Shown here: positions 52,318 through 61,331 of the stretch, one piece after another
How the letters are laid out: every line of letters begins with the position of its first letter
Numbering within the stretch: position 1 is the first letter of the stretch
NCBI RefSeq assembly: GCF_041435435.1
Contig: NZ_CP108494.1
Span: 248,001 to 312,000 of the forward strand
Length of the DNA stretch: 64,000 bases
Reading direction: 5' to 3'
Origin: Streptomyces sp. NBC_01241
GTDB lineage: Bacteria; Actinomycetota; Actinomycetes; Streptomycetales; Streptomycetaceae
Made by a program: the position numbers and the translations under genes
Notes under the pieces: model-generated
Databases searched by the model: none
What the model saw: only the letters and a program-made list of their open reading frames with translations
Told to the model about the DNA's origin: nothing

Positions 52318-53423
52318 CAGCGCACCTCCCGGCCGGTCAGGAATCCCGTGGCCTCCAGGGCTCGACGGGCGCCCTCCACGGACGAATGACCGTAAATGTC
52401 GTGCGTGGTGGCGATCGAGGAATGTCCGAGCAACGTGCTGACCACTTCGATCGGCACTCCCTGCCGCAGCAGCAGGGTGGCCCGGGTGTGCCGGAACCAG
52501 TGGGGATCGAAGTCGAACCCGACCTCGCGCCGCAGCCGCAGCACCAGGTCGTAGACGGACGCGTAGGTCAGCGGATGACCGTAGGAGCCGCCCCACAGGT
52601 TGACGAGCATGTAGTCGCTGTCCAGGTCGTCGTACTCACCGTGCAGGTAATCGGCGTAGAGCCGCACGATCTCGGGACCGATGGGAACGGTGCGGGGAGA
52701 GGCGGACTTGGCCCGTGCCCGGTTGTCGTTGACGCGCGGCGTCACGGTCAACTCGCCTTCTGCCACGGCCAGATCCTCGTGCCGCAGATCCAGGGCCTCG
52801 CCGATCCGGATACCCGTCTCCCACAGCCGCGCGAACAGGAACCGGTCCCGCAACCGGGTGCAGGCGTCCAGGATCGCCTGGGCCTGGGTGGCGGTCAGGA
52901 GCGTCGGATGCGTGCGGGGCGTCTTCAGCTTGATCGTGCGGCAGCGCTCGGTCTGGCCGCCGGCCAGGTGATACAGGAACGGCTTCCAGCCCGTGCGCCG
53001 GGCCCGGACCGGCTGCAGTTCGGTGACGAGATCGCCGAGATCCACACCGTGACGTGCGTGGAAGACGTACAGGCCGCTGACCGCGGACAGCTTCCGGTTG
53101 ACCGTGGTCACCCCGCAGTGATGCTCCGCTGAGGGCAGCAATGTGACACCGCCGTCGCGGCCCGTGGGAGGCAGCCGGAGCCAGGCGACGAACTCGCCCA
53201 GGTCCTCCAGCCGGACCTCGCGCCAGTCCAGGCCGCGTCGGCGGAGGAAGACGAACCAGTCCTTCAGATCGTGGGCGTATGCCCTGATCGTGTTCGGTGA
53301 CCGCTCGACCGCCGTCAGGTAGGACAGGTACCGCTCGATCGGCTCGACTATGCCGCCCTCATCGCCGAGGACCGTCCACGACTCAAGCGGCGAGTCGGGC
53401 ATCAGCGCCCGTTGCACCAGCAT
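52314..53423 (-). CDS. TnpA-like tyrosine recombinase of a Tn554-type module
   Basis: A 369-residue site-specific recombinase. SAM-like N-domain (ERYLSYLTAVERSPNTIRAY) and catalytic domain with Arg in WETGIRIGEALDLRHEDL, H-x-x-R in DPHWFRHTRATLLLRQG, His in LLGHSSIATTHD and Tyr in IYGHSSVEGAR. The ATG at 53423 has AGGAGG 4 nt upstream. Its length and its overlap with a larger recombinase and then a TnpC-like gene match Tn554 tnpA. It appears intact. Confidence 0.9.
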   Translation of the reverse strand: MLVQRALMPDSPLESWTVLGDEGGIVEPIERYLSYLTAVERSPNTIRAYAHDLKDWFVFLRRRGLDWREVRLEDLGEFVAWLRLPPTGRDGGVTLLPSAEHHCGVTTVNRKLSAVSGLYVFHARHGVDLGDLVTELQPVRARRTGWKPFLYHLAGGQTERCRTIKLKTPRTHPTLLTATQAQAILDACTRLRDRFLFARLWETGIRIGEALDLRHEDLAVAEGELTVTPRVNDNRARAKSASPRTVPIGPEIVRLYADYLHGEYDDLDSDYMLVNLWGGSYGHPLTYASVYDLVLRLRREVGFDFDPHWFRHTRATLLLRQGVPIEVVSTLLGHSSIATTHDIYGHSSVEGARRALEATGFLTGREVRW

Positions 53424-53459
53424 CAAACCTCCTGGAGAACTGCGTGATGGACGGCGGTA

Positions 53460-53620
53460 GATAATTACCTCCGCCACACAGATCTCCGCCCGCCCCAGGC
53501 TCGTGCTGCGCGTCATGGACACACTGCTGAGGACTCAAGAGAACCTGGATAGACTTCGGGTCGACCCCGTCCTCGATGTTGTGCGTGCCGTATGTGTGCC
53601 TTGTGTCCGCAGAGGCCGTG
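53460..53620 (-). pseudogene. C-terminal remnant of another tyrosine recombinase
   Basis: RHTYGTHNIEDGVDPKSIQV, then LLS, and after a one-base shift SSVSMTRSTSLGRAE, matches the H-x-x-R to Tyr segment of phage-type integrases (usually HTYATHLLE and LLGHSSVSTTQ). The Tyr is lost. It lies directly upstream of the Tn554-like operon. Confidence 0.55.
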
Positions 53621-53808
53621 CGCGGATAGATCCGTGTGGCCATTGAGCGGGACGGTTACGGCGGCCGGTTTTGCTTCGATGGTGGCAGGCGGTGTTGTGA
53701 TTCCCGAACAGCCGCCGTGAGGCAGATCACAAGCCGTCGCCACTTCCAGTCGCCCGCGGAAGGCCTGCGGAGATCCCGATGTCGGTGGTGTGCGGCAGGA
53801 TGGTCGCC

Positions 53809-54606
53809 ATGGGAACGAAACTTGAGACTGTGGCGATCACGGGTGCCGCCGGGCGGATCGGATCGGTGGTGCGGGTCGGCTTGCGTGATGAGGTAGCGCG
53901 GTTGGTGCTCATCGATCGTGTTGGGCTCACAGCGCAGGCGCCGACGGAGGACGTTCACCAGCTGGATCTGCGTGATGCTGAAGCGGTGACAGCAGCCCTG
54001 AAGGACGTGGACGCGGTGGTGCATCTGGGTGGGGTCCCTGATGAGGCGCCATTGCCGGATCTGCTGGACGGGAATGTCCGAGGGACGCACAACGTGCTGG
54101 AGGGCGCGCGTCGGCAGGGGGTGCGGCGGGTCGTGCTGGCCAGCAGTAATCGTGTGAGCGGCTTCTATCCTGTCGCGGAGACCGTGACACCCGAGATGCC
54201 CGCGCGTCCGGACGGCCTTTATGGGGTCAGCAAGGTTGCAGTGGAAGCGCTCGGGCGCCTGTATGCGGACAAGTTCGGCCTGTCGGTGGTGTGCCTGCGG
54301 ATCGGGAGCTTCGAGGACGCACCGAGCGAGCGACGGCATCTGTCCACGTGGTTGAGCCCCCGCGACGGCATCGGCTTCGTCCGGACGGCTCTCACCGCTC
54401 CGGACGTGCGCTTCGAGACCGTCTATGCGGTCTCCGCCAACACCCGCCGTTTCTGGGATACCGATGCCGGGGCGGATTTGGGATACGTGCCCGTGGACGA
54501 TGCCGAAGCCTTCGCTTCGCTTCTTCCGAAAGGCGGAGACCCGGCCGAGAACGACCCGCAGGGCGGCGAGTATGCCAGCGCGGAATACACCCTCCGACAC
54601 ATGTGA
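53809..54606 (+). CDS. NAD-dependent epimerase/dehydratase, uronate-dehydrogenase-like
   Basis: A 265-residue extended short-chain dehydrogenase. Rossmann motif TGAAGRIG at about residues 10-17. The active-site segment is ASSNRVSGFYP with the Y-x-x-x-K of GLYGVSKVAVEALGRLY. LSVVCLRIGSFEDAPSERRH and LSTWLSPRDGIGFVRTAL resemble uronate dehydrogenases, which oxidise glucuronate or galacturonate to lactones with NAD. The ATG at 53809 has AGGATGG upstream. It lies alone between two recombinase modules and may be their cargo. Confidence 0.82.
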   Translation: MGTKLETVAITGAAGRIGSVVRVGLRDEVARLVLIDRVGLTAQAPTEDVHQLDLRDAEAVTAALKDVDAVVHLGGVPDEAPLPDLLDGNVRGTHNVLEGARRQGVRRVVLASSNRVSGFYPVAETVTPEMPARPDGLYGVSKVAVEALGRLYADKFGLSVVCLRIGSFEDAPSERRHLSTWLSPRDGIGFVRTALTAPDVRFETVYAVSANTRRFWDTDAGADLGYVPVDDAEAFASLLPKGGDPAENDPQGGEYASAEYTLRHM

Positions 54607-54637
54607 AGACCGGCTCAGCCGCTGTGGGCTGGGCATG

Positions 54638-55099
54638 TCAGCTGCAGGATCCGATTGTGGTTGTTCGGGCTGCTGGGAGGCGGGTCGCGCGGTTGGCCGC
54701 AGCGGCTGTTCCGCGGAGATGGACGATCTCTTCGTGCTGCGCGGCCAGCCAGGCGAGGACCTGGGTGCGGAAGTCGGAGAGTTCATCGACAGTGCTCTCC
54801 GACTGGGCGAGCCGTTCCTTGAGCTTGGCGTTCACCGCCTTGAGGCGGACGATCCGGGCTTCCCGCGGGTCGGGAATCTTGCCGGCCTCTCGCATGGCCT
54901 GTAGGCGTCGTTCGAACTCGACGCGGAGGTGAGCGTAGGGGCGGGGGCCGTAGAAGGCGGTGCGGTCGACGGAGGCTTCGTGGGCGAGGGTCTTGATGTC
55001 GCACTTTCCGCCGGGTGGGATCTCGCCTCGGAGGAGTCGGTCCATGGCGGCTCGGATGCGGTTCTCGTTCTCGGTCCGCTGGGCTGCGGAGATTCTCAT
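54638..55099 (-). CDS. TnpC-like accessory protein of a second recombinase module
   Basis: A 153-residue protein with an HTH region (CDIKTLAHEASVDRTAFYGP, about 33-52) and a coiled coil (LKAVNAKLKERLAQSESTVD). It has the same plan as 49742-50083 but little sequence identity. The ATG at 55099 overlaps the upstream recombinase stop (ATGA, 55096-55099). Confidence 0.7.
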   Translation of the reverse strand: MRISAAQRTENENRIRAAMDRLLRGEIPPGGKCDIKTLAHEASVDRTAFYGPRPYAHLRVEFERRLQAMREAGKIPDPREARIVRLKAVNAKLKERLAQSESTVDELSDFRTQVLAWLAAQHEEIVHLRGTAAAANRATRLPAARTTTIGSCS

Positions 55100-55740
55100 G
55101 CGGATGCCTCGTTCATCGTGCTGGCGGCGTCGATTTCGGCGACGACGCGCAGGGCCCGGTCGTGGTCGGCTTGGAGCCGGGTTCGTTCTGTCTTGCGTGT
55201 CGCGCCGAGCTGCCCGATGAACGTCTCGGTGCGTTCGGCGTGCTCGGCCCAGACAGGGCGGTGGCAGGGGTCGTGGGTGGTCTGCGGGCAGCGAGCCGGG
55301 TCACACATCCCGATCAGCGGCCGATCCGCGGTGGGGGTGCCCGCGAGTTTGAGGCAGAGCGCCCTGGAGGGGTCGGTGAACCAGCAGCAGTTCGCCGGTC
55401 CGAGGTGCAAGACCTTGGCGCGCTTGGTCAGCAGGTTGAGGATGTCACGGTCGTTGCGCTGGACTTTTGGGGCCGCGGCCGAGGCTGCATCGAGCTGGGC
55501 GTCGATGCCGACGGAGAACTCCGTGAGGCTGCGGGCACCGGGACCGGCGGGCAGAACGCCCTGCTGGTAGTTTCGGAACTCTTCCAGGACCAGCTGGAGG
55601 TTGTGCTCGCTCTCGTGCTTGTTGACCTCGGCCAACAGCTCGGCCTGAGCCCCGCCAGGACGCGAGGCATAGCCCTCCGTTGTGGCCACGGCGGTAGTTT
55701 CATGTGGATCTTGGTGGCCAGGACGCCGCCCACCGGCTCG
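55096..55740 (-). pseudogene. C-terminal extension of a second large tyrosine recombinase
   Basis: About 210 residues: TTEGYASRPGGAQAELLAEV, then a helical region and a Cys-rich end (GPANCCWFTDPSRALCLKLA; GMCDPARCPQTTHDPCHRPV). This matches the part of Tn554-type TnpB-like recombinases that follows the catalytic Tyr. The catalytic core and the tnpA-like gene are absent; the sequence abuts an IS5 remnant at 55731-55796. Confidence 0.65.
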
Positions 55741-55796
55741 GTCAGAGCCCACTGATCGTCCGATAAGTCGCTTGGGTACGGCGTGCGTTCACTCAC
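55731..55796 (-). pseudogene. IS5 transposase N-terminal remnant
   Basis: GTG 55796 begins SERTPYPSDLSDDQWALTEP, the conserved start of DUF4096-type IS5 transposases. After about 22 residues it runs into the recombinase fragment. Confidence 0.65.
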
Positions 55797-55913
55797 CCCG
55801 CCACCCCAACAGGCCACCGCCTGCGGACCAGCGGATTCCGCCCGCACCCACACCATCAGGCGACGACAGAACCACTCAATGTATTACGAACCACCCTCTG
55901 ACACCTCGGCGGC

Positions 55914-57635
55914 GGGGGCCGTCGAGAAATTACTGGTGCGTGTCGGGTCAATCGTCTGTTGTCGTTGCGTGTATGACATAGCGGGCGAGTTCGCTGGGGT
56001 CGATAAGGCGGACCGGGAGCGGGTCGCTGTGGTGGCCGTGTCGCTGTAGCAGGGGGCGGGTCTGCTGGAGGAGGGTGCGCATCTGGTTCTCGCCGACGCG
56101 GAAGAGGTGGGCGATCAGCGAGGCGGGCAGCCCGCGCTGGTCCAGGACGGAGGCCCAGATGATGTTTTCGACCGCGAGTTTGCGGTGGCGGGGTCGCTGG
56201 CCCGGTGCGAGTTGGTCGATCAACTCACGAACTCTGCTGACGAGTTGGTCGAGGGCGTGCCGGGTGAGACCGGTCAGCACCGGGTGGGTGGCCAGCGCCG
56301 CGTCGAAGGTGTGGGCCTGGCGGGGATGGGCTCGGCGCCCTTGCGGCTGCAGCGGCACGGCCGGGACGCCGGGCTGCGGCGGAATGGTGTAGTTCCACTC
56401 GCCGTGGAAGTCGTCGGGGTCGATACGCAGCGCCGCAAGGTGCTGGGCGTCAATCTCGATACCGGTGGGATAGGCGCCCTCGTCCAGGCGGGCGCTGACA
56501 CGCAGGCCGGTCGTGGTCGTGGTGGAGGCGATCAGGTTGAGAGCGACTTCGTAGCTGGTCAGCGGGCGGGCGCGCCAGTTCATGGAGATGAAGGAGAACA
56601 GGCGATGTTCGACCTTGTTCCATTTCGATGTGCCTGGGGGCAGGTGGCACACGCTGATCTCCAGACCCGTCTCGGTGGCCAGGGCGGCGAGGTTGGCCTT
56701 CCAGGCGCGGGCGCGGGAGCTGTTCGAGCCCCCGCCGTCCGCGGTGATCAGGAGTCTGTGTGCGTCGGGGTAGGCCGTTTGGCCTTCCTCCCTCCACCAG
56801 CGGCGCAGGGCCGCGACCGCGAACGCGGCGGTGTCGTGGTCGGTGCCCACCACGACGAAGCCGGTATTGCGCCCCAGGTCGTAGATGCCGTACGGGATCG
56901 CCGTACCGGTAGCGTGGGAGGGGAAGTCGTGGTCGAGGACCTTCACCGGCGCACCCGGCGGCACCCACTCCCTCCCGGCCTGCGCGAACAGCCCGATCTG
57001 CTCCTTCTTCTTGGTGTCCACACTGAATCACGGGATCGCCGGCGGCCAGGAACTGGCCCACCGTGTCGTTGAGGTGCCGGAACTGGGCATCACGGTCCGG
57101 GTGCGAACTCCCCGCCAGGACCCGCGCGTTCGCGCGCAGGCTGAACCCGGCCTGCTTGAGCAGCGCGGCGATGGTGTCCCGGCCCACCGCGTGGCCCTGG
57201 GCGGCCAGTTCACCCGCCAGGTGGCGCAGCGACTTCGTCGTCCACGTCAGCGGCCGTATGGGATCACCCTGGGTACTGTCCTCGACCAGGGCCAGTAGTG
57301 CGGCCCGCAGCCCCGGATCCTTCTCGGCCGCGGCCGGACGGCCCGCGCCGGCCCGGCGGGTACGGCCGTGTGGCGCGGGATCCTCCTCCAGCTCGGCCAG
57401 CCCACGGGAGACGCAGCCCTTGGAGACTCCTGCCGCCTTCGCGACGGCGGCGATCCCACCGTGACCGAGTATCCGGGCCTCCGCCCCGTACAACAACCGA
57501 CGCTGACGCTCGTCCAGATGCGGCGTCACCGCCTCCAGCTTCGCCCGCAACGGACCGATCAACTCATCGAAACGCCCCATACCACATCAACGATCCGAAG
57601 GCTCGGAAGCAACCCGTAGAAAATCGACGGCCCCC
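55914..57635 (-). mobile_element. ISAzo13-like insertion sequence
   Basis: GGGGGCCGTCGA (55914-55925) matches the complement of 57624-57635 exactly, and further inner positions agree. The element contains one transposase gene split by a single-base frameshift. Confidence 0.8.
55948..57580 (-). pseudogene. ISAzo13-family transposase, one-base frameshift
   Basis: Frame 1 from ATG 57580 gives MGRFDELIGPLRAKLEAVTP, GAEARILGHGGIAAVAKAAG (HTH) and DAQFRHLNDTVGQFLAAGDP. After an extra C near 57023 the family match continues as VDTKKKEQIGLFAQAGREWV, DAHRLLITADGGGSNSSRA and CHLPPGTSKWNKVEHRLFSF, to the stop at 55948. Joined, the protein is a normal ~540 residues with its DDE residues. Confidence 0.88.
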
Positions 57636-57964
57636 GATCTGGCCCCGCGAGCCACAACTCGGGGGAGACACGCGACCGCCCCCGGTCGCGGGCCTGCCGC
57701 GTGCACCGCGTGTACGCCCCGGCCGTCATGGGCGTCACTGGCACCCGTGCCCACGCGCGCCGAGAACGAGAACGCGTGGTCACGGCACTCGGCGGCGGCG
57801 CCACACCGCATGAGTTCTTGTACGCGGCCACCGTCGCGAGCCTGGCTGTCGGAAAAAGGTTCTCCGGCACACCGAACCTCCCCCAGACATTGCACATCTT
57901 CAGGTGCGTAGGCGCGCACTGACCTCGCGCGCCGAATTCGTATTCGAGGGGAAACCGAAACTTC
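57636..57964. other. Intergenic gap upstream of the DUF4232 gene
   Basis: No gene can be supported. A CGACCG/CGGTCG inverted repeat lies near 57675-57690. The end (57940-57964) holds the GAGGGGAAACC leader of the next gene. Confidence 0.4.
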
Positions 57965-58507
57965 ATGAAGAGCAAGCTGACCGCCGTGGCCCTTGCGGCC
58001 GTTGTCGTCGCCGGCACTGCCATTACCGCCGTCCCGGCCTCGGCCGCCCCCGCCAAGGCCGAGCCGACCCGTTGCCACACCGCCGACCTGAAGGCCGGCT
58101 TCGCCATGGGGGATGACGCGAAGCCGGAGATGGAGCAGACCAAGAAGCAGACCCAGGCGTACATCTGGTTCACCAACCAGAGCAAGCGCACCTGCACCCT
58201 GTCCGGCTTCGCCGGTGTAGACATGATCGGCGCTCAGAAGACCGACCGCACTTGGTCGCTGGCGCGCTCCTCCAAGAAGCCCGAAAAGATGATCCTGAAG
58301 CAGGGGGACACGGTGGACTTCAGCATCAACCTGCTCCCGGTGGCCAAGTCCACTCCGCAGAAGGAGAAGTTCGTTCCGGCGAAGTTCCTGGTCACCCCGC
58401 CGAACGAGACGGAGTACTTCACCCTGAAGTGGCCGTTTGGCGGCCAGATCCTCAAGCAGGACGGCGCCACCCGCCCGGCCACCTACCTCAACCCGGTCGG
58501 GCTGTAG
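57965..58507 (+). CDS. Secreted DUF4232-type protein
   Basis: A 180-residue exported protein. Signal peptide 1-28 (KLTAVALAAVVVAGTAITAV, cleavage after ASA). The mature domain has CHTADLKAGFAMGDD and QTQAYIWFTNQSKRTCTLSG, the pattern of DUF4232 beta-sandwich proteins, with two cysteines for a disulfide. There is no lipobox, so it is released or wall-associated. GAGGGG precedes the ATG. Function unknown. Confidence 0.85.
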   Translation: MKSKLTAVALAAVVVAGTAITAVPASAAPAKAEPTRCHTADLKAGFAMGDDAKPEMEQTKKQTQAYIWFTNQSKRTCTLSGFAGVDMIGAQKTDRTWSLARSSKKPEKMILKQGDTVDFSINLLPVAKSTPQKEKFVPAKFLVTPPNETEYFTLKWPFGGQILKQDGATRPATYLNPVGL

Positions 58508-58543
58508 CCAACCGGACCTCTGAGCTTCCCTTCAACGTCGCTG

Positions 58544-58600
58544 GTGGCCACCGTAGGACTCCCGGAATGAGTTGAAGCCTCCGGGTGGTGCGGTGGCCAC
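58544..58600. terminator. Bidirectional terminator between convergent genes
   Basis: Outer arms GTGGCCACCG (58544-58553) and CGGTGGCCAC (58591-58600), inner arms CCCGGA (58561-58566) and TCCGGG (58580-58585). It lies between the stop at 58507 (+) and the stop at 58625 (-), so it can serve both. Confidence 0.65.
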
Positions 58601-58624
58601 GTCTGACACGCGGCACAAGTCGCA

Positions 58625-58801
58625 CTACAGCCGTTGCTCGATCCACCAGAAGACGAGGCCCACGGCGCCGGTGCCCATGCCGTAGCAGGCGCCGCGCAGA
58701 ATATTGGCGGCGATGACGCGGCGGCGGCGAGCAATCCAGTGCCGGGCGTTCAGCGATCGCCTGTTCCGGCTCGGTCTGAGGGGTTTGGGCTTAGAGTTCA
58801 T
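58625..58801 (-). CDS. Small basic membrane protein
   Basis: A 58-residue protein from ATG 58801 with AAGGA upstream. The first 30 residues are strongly basic (KPKPLRPSRNRRSLNARHW), followed by one hydrophobic segment (ILRGACYGMGTGAVGLVFWW). It lies 101 bp after a sigma-factor operon on the same strand. Unknown function. Confidence 0.55.
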   Translation of the reverse strand: MNSKPKPLRPSRNRRSLNARHWIARRRRVIAANILRGACYGMGTGAVGLVFWWIEQRL

Positions 58802-58902
58802 GGAGGTGTTCCTTCCATCGCGGGGGTACATCGGTGCGAGGAGCCCACTGTCGACCCATTGGCGTAGGAACCGGGGTCGTCGGTAGGGCTTCGTGTTTTG
58901 GG

Positions 58903-59580
58903 TCAGCTCCGGCAGGAGAGTTCGTGGAGTCGGTCGGCGAGTTGCTGGTCGGGGCGGCAGACCAGTCCACCGGTATTGCCGCTACCGACCAGGCGCCCGA
59001 TCTCGGCTTCCAGCCGGCCGGTGGCGACGGTCGCGTTCGAGCCGTGGCGGCCGACGTAGCCGGCGAAGTGCTCCAGGCCGTGGATGAACTCGTCGGAAGG
59101 GCCGTCGAGGCAGCGCTGGAGCTGGTTGAGCCAGTGCGTCGCCTCACGTGATTCTCCGAGACCGAGGTGGCGCAGATAGAGGCAGTAGGCGGCGGCTCCG
59201 TGTCCGGCGCCGGCGGCCAGCTGCCACCAGAACAAGGCGCTTTCGGGGTGATCGGCGAGGTACAGGGCGCAGGCGAAGACCTGGGCGCCTTCGATGTCGA
59301 GGTTCTTGAGCGGTGCGCGGTTCGCGTCGGATCCGTCTTCGCCGAGTTCGGCAGCGAGGCGTTCTATGTGGGTGACCGCGCCGGGCTGGGTCAGGCACCA
59401 GCGCGAGACCACGGTGAGTCGGCGGTGGGCGCGGGAGCTCTGGGGCACTTGGAGTGCTGGTCGGACGTATCCGGCGTCCCGGGCCAGGCGGTGCAGCCCG
59501 GCGGCGACGTCGAAGGCGCGCCGGGGTTCGTGGGCAGACGGGCCGGCTTCGGCGAGGTACTGCTCGACGGTGGCACTCAT
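58903..59580 (-). CDS. Sigma-factor-linked helical protein
   Basis: A 225-residue helical protein of unknown family. The middle (GAQVFACALYLADHPESALF, then WWQLAAGAGHGAAAYCLYLR) looks like a Sel1/TPR-type helical pair. Its ATG overlaps the sigma-factor stop (ATGA, 59577-59580). It has no anti-sigma zinc motif and no membrane segment. Coupling suggests a regulatory partner of the sigma factor. Confidence 0.7.
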   Translation of the reverse strand: MSATVEQYLAEAGPSAHEPRRAFDVAAGLHRLARDAGYVRPALQVPQSSRAHRRLTVVSRWCLTQPGAVTHIERLAAELGEDGSDANRAPLKNLDIEGAQVFACALYLADHPESALFWWQLAAGAGHGAAAYCLYLRHLGLGESREATHWLNQLQRCLDGPSDEFIHGLEHFAGYVGRHGSNATVATGRLEAEIGRLVGSGNTGGLVCRPDQQLADRLHELSCRS

Positions 59581-60092
59581 GCGGCTTTCCCTTTCGTCTC
59601 GTTCGGGAGGTTGAGTACGTCGCTCAGTCGTTCTTTGGCCTTGCGGCAGTGGTAGTCGACGGTGCTGTCGGTGATGCCCATGTACCAGCTGATCCGCTTG
59701 GTGTCGCAGTTCAGGACGTACCGCAGGACGATCACGTCGAACTGGCGCGGGGGGAGCTTGCTGAGCGCGACGAACAGGCCGATGTTGCTGTGCATCAGGG
59801 TGATCTTTTTGCGGAAGCTCATGAGTGACTGCGATATGACGACCCGCCGCATGATCGCCCAGGTCTGCTGCTGCAGGTTGCTCTCGCAGAGGAGGGTGTT
59901 CCAGTGATGCAGGATCTCCAGGAACGCCCGGTGGACAGCTTCCTCGGCCGCTTCATTCGAACCCAGGTAGAACAGGGCGTACTGGTGGAACGCCTCCTGG
60001 TGGGTGACGTAGTGCGCCTCGAACTCCAGCGGGAGGGGCAGTACGGCGTCGGCGACCGGACTGCTGCCGTCCGCACGAACGTCTTCGGTCAT
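59577..60092 (-). CDS. Sigma-70-family RNA polymerase sigma factor (ECF-like)
   Basis: A 171-residue protein. Region 2: FHQYALFYLGSNEAAEEAVH and RAFLEILHHWNTLL. Region 4 helix-turn-helix: LPPRQFDVIVLRYVLNCDTK and RISWYMGITDSTVDYHCRKA. The ATG at 60092 is used. It is first in an operon with 58903-59580. It directs polymerase to a small regulon, possibly including its own promoter. Confidence 0.85.
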   Translation of the reverse strand: MTEDVRADGSSPVADAVLPLPLEFEAHYVTHQEAFHQYALFYLGSNEAAEEAVHRAFLEILHHWNTLLCESNLQQQTWAIMRRVVISQSLMSFRKKITLMHSNIGLFVALSKLPPRQFDVIVLRYVLNCDTKRISWYMGITDSTVDYHCRKAKERLSDVLNLPNETKGKAA

Positions 60093-60797
60093 CAGGGAGA
60101 GTCCTCTTCGTTGAGGGTCTGGGGGTGGGGCCACGGCTGATCGCTGTGCCGGGAGTGACTACTCAACCGGCTTCGATGGACGAACACGCATGCGCACCCG
60201 GTTGAATATCACCCACAGATCACTAACCAGCGCTCTACGTGAGCATCTTGACGGGCTGTCACCCCTTCCGGCCTGCTTGTTTACGGGCCGTCACGCCACA
60301 GGGGTCCACTCTTATCTGAAGATCAAAGTGACGGACATCACAACTCGGGCCAAAGGCTGTACGGCGATACGCTCACTATCTGGAGTGAATGTCAGCAAAA
60401 CGGGCCCGTTCGCGGATCGGCTCTGCTATCAGCTTGCGGGGTTCGGTGGCGTACACCCTCGACACCCTCGGACTCTGCCTCGGGTGAACGCCCCAACACA
60501 GCCGGCGTATTGCTGCAGTACTCGGCTGCGGCCTCGCTGGACCGGTCGCCCCGGCCGTCGCCCCACCACCACGGCCCGTGTTCCCGGGGAAGCCGACACG
60601 GTCAGCCGCCCACTTTACGGTGCGTGACGATTACCTCAGTATCGGTTATCGCAGTGGATCCTGGGGTGGGGCGAAACCCATGGCAACGGACAACGACTAT
60701 TGGGCTTCACAAGCGCTGCCGAGCGTTCTCAAGCACTAGCTGCTGGGCCAGCACATTCCCCGCTTCGGCGGGATGACCGGCTCGCGTGGTCGGCCGC
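60093..60797. other. Long non-coding gap
   Basis: No gene with a start signal or family motif is seen on either strand. The part nearest 60092 must hold the sigma-operon promoter. G+C is lower around 60190-60440 than in the neighbouring coding DNA. Confidence 0.45.
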
Positions 60798-61136
60798 CCG
60801 CGAGACCGGATCCGCCGGAAGGTAGACCGGCCGCAGTTCGCGCACCCGCCGCTTCAGCACCGACAACGACCGTTCCCATCCGATCCGCTCGGCGATCACC
60901 GTGGCGGGCATCCGCTGGTACTCCGCCAGCAACTCGCGGATCGCCGGCTCCACCGCGTCCACGAGCGAGCCCTTCGGCGCCCGCCGGTACTTCGGCGGAT
61001 CCTCGCCGGCCACGGCCCGTCGCACAGTGTTTCGGGCGATCCCCAGATGCCGCGCGATCCCCTTGATCGACATTCCCTCCGCACGGTGGAGCCGCCGGAT
61101 CTCAGCCCAGTCCTCCACACCGATCACCTCTTCCAC
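60798..61136 (-). pseudogene. istA: IS21-family IstA, N-terminal fragment
   Basis: About 113 residues from ATG 61136: VEDWAEIRRLHRAEGMSIKG, IARHLGIARNTVRRAVAGED (HTH) and ELLAEYQRMPATVIAERIGW. The match ends at YLPADPVSR; the catalytic domain is missing. Upstream, TGATCACGGAAGGGGTCAC near 61160-61180 may be part of the IS21 end. It could derive from the same IS type as the fragment at the left edge of the window. Confidence 0.8.
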
Positions 61137-61331
61137 CTGACTCCCATGGAGCCAGACTGATCACTTGATCACGGAAGGGGTCACTTTTCATCGACCGATA
61201 AGGGGTCACGGTTCAAAGCACGCCGACACAAATCCGTAGCGTTTGAGGATTCGGCAGTCATCGCGGCCATGGTGTCCGAGGGCGTGGGCGATGTTGGCAT
61301 GGCCGGCCCTGGCCGCCTAGCATCGCCGGTC

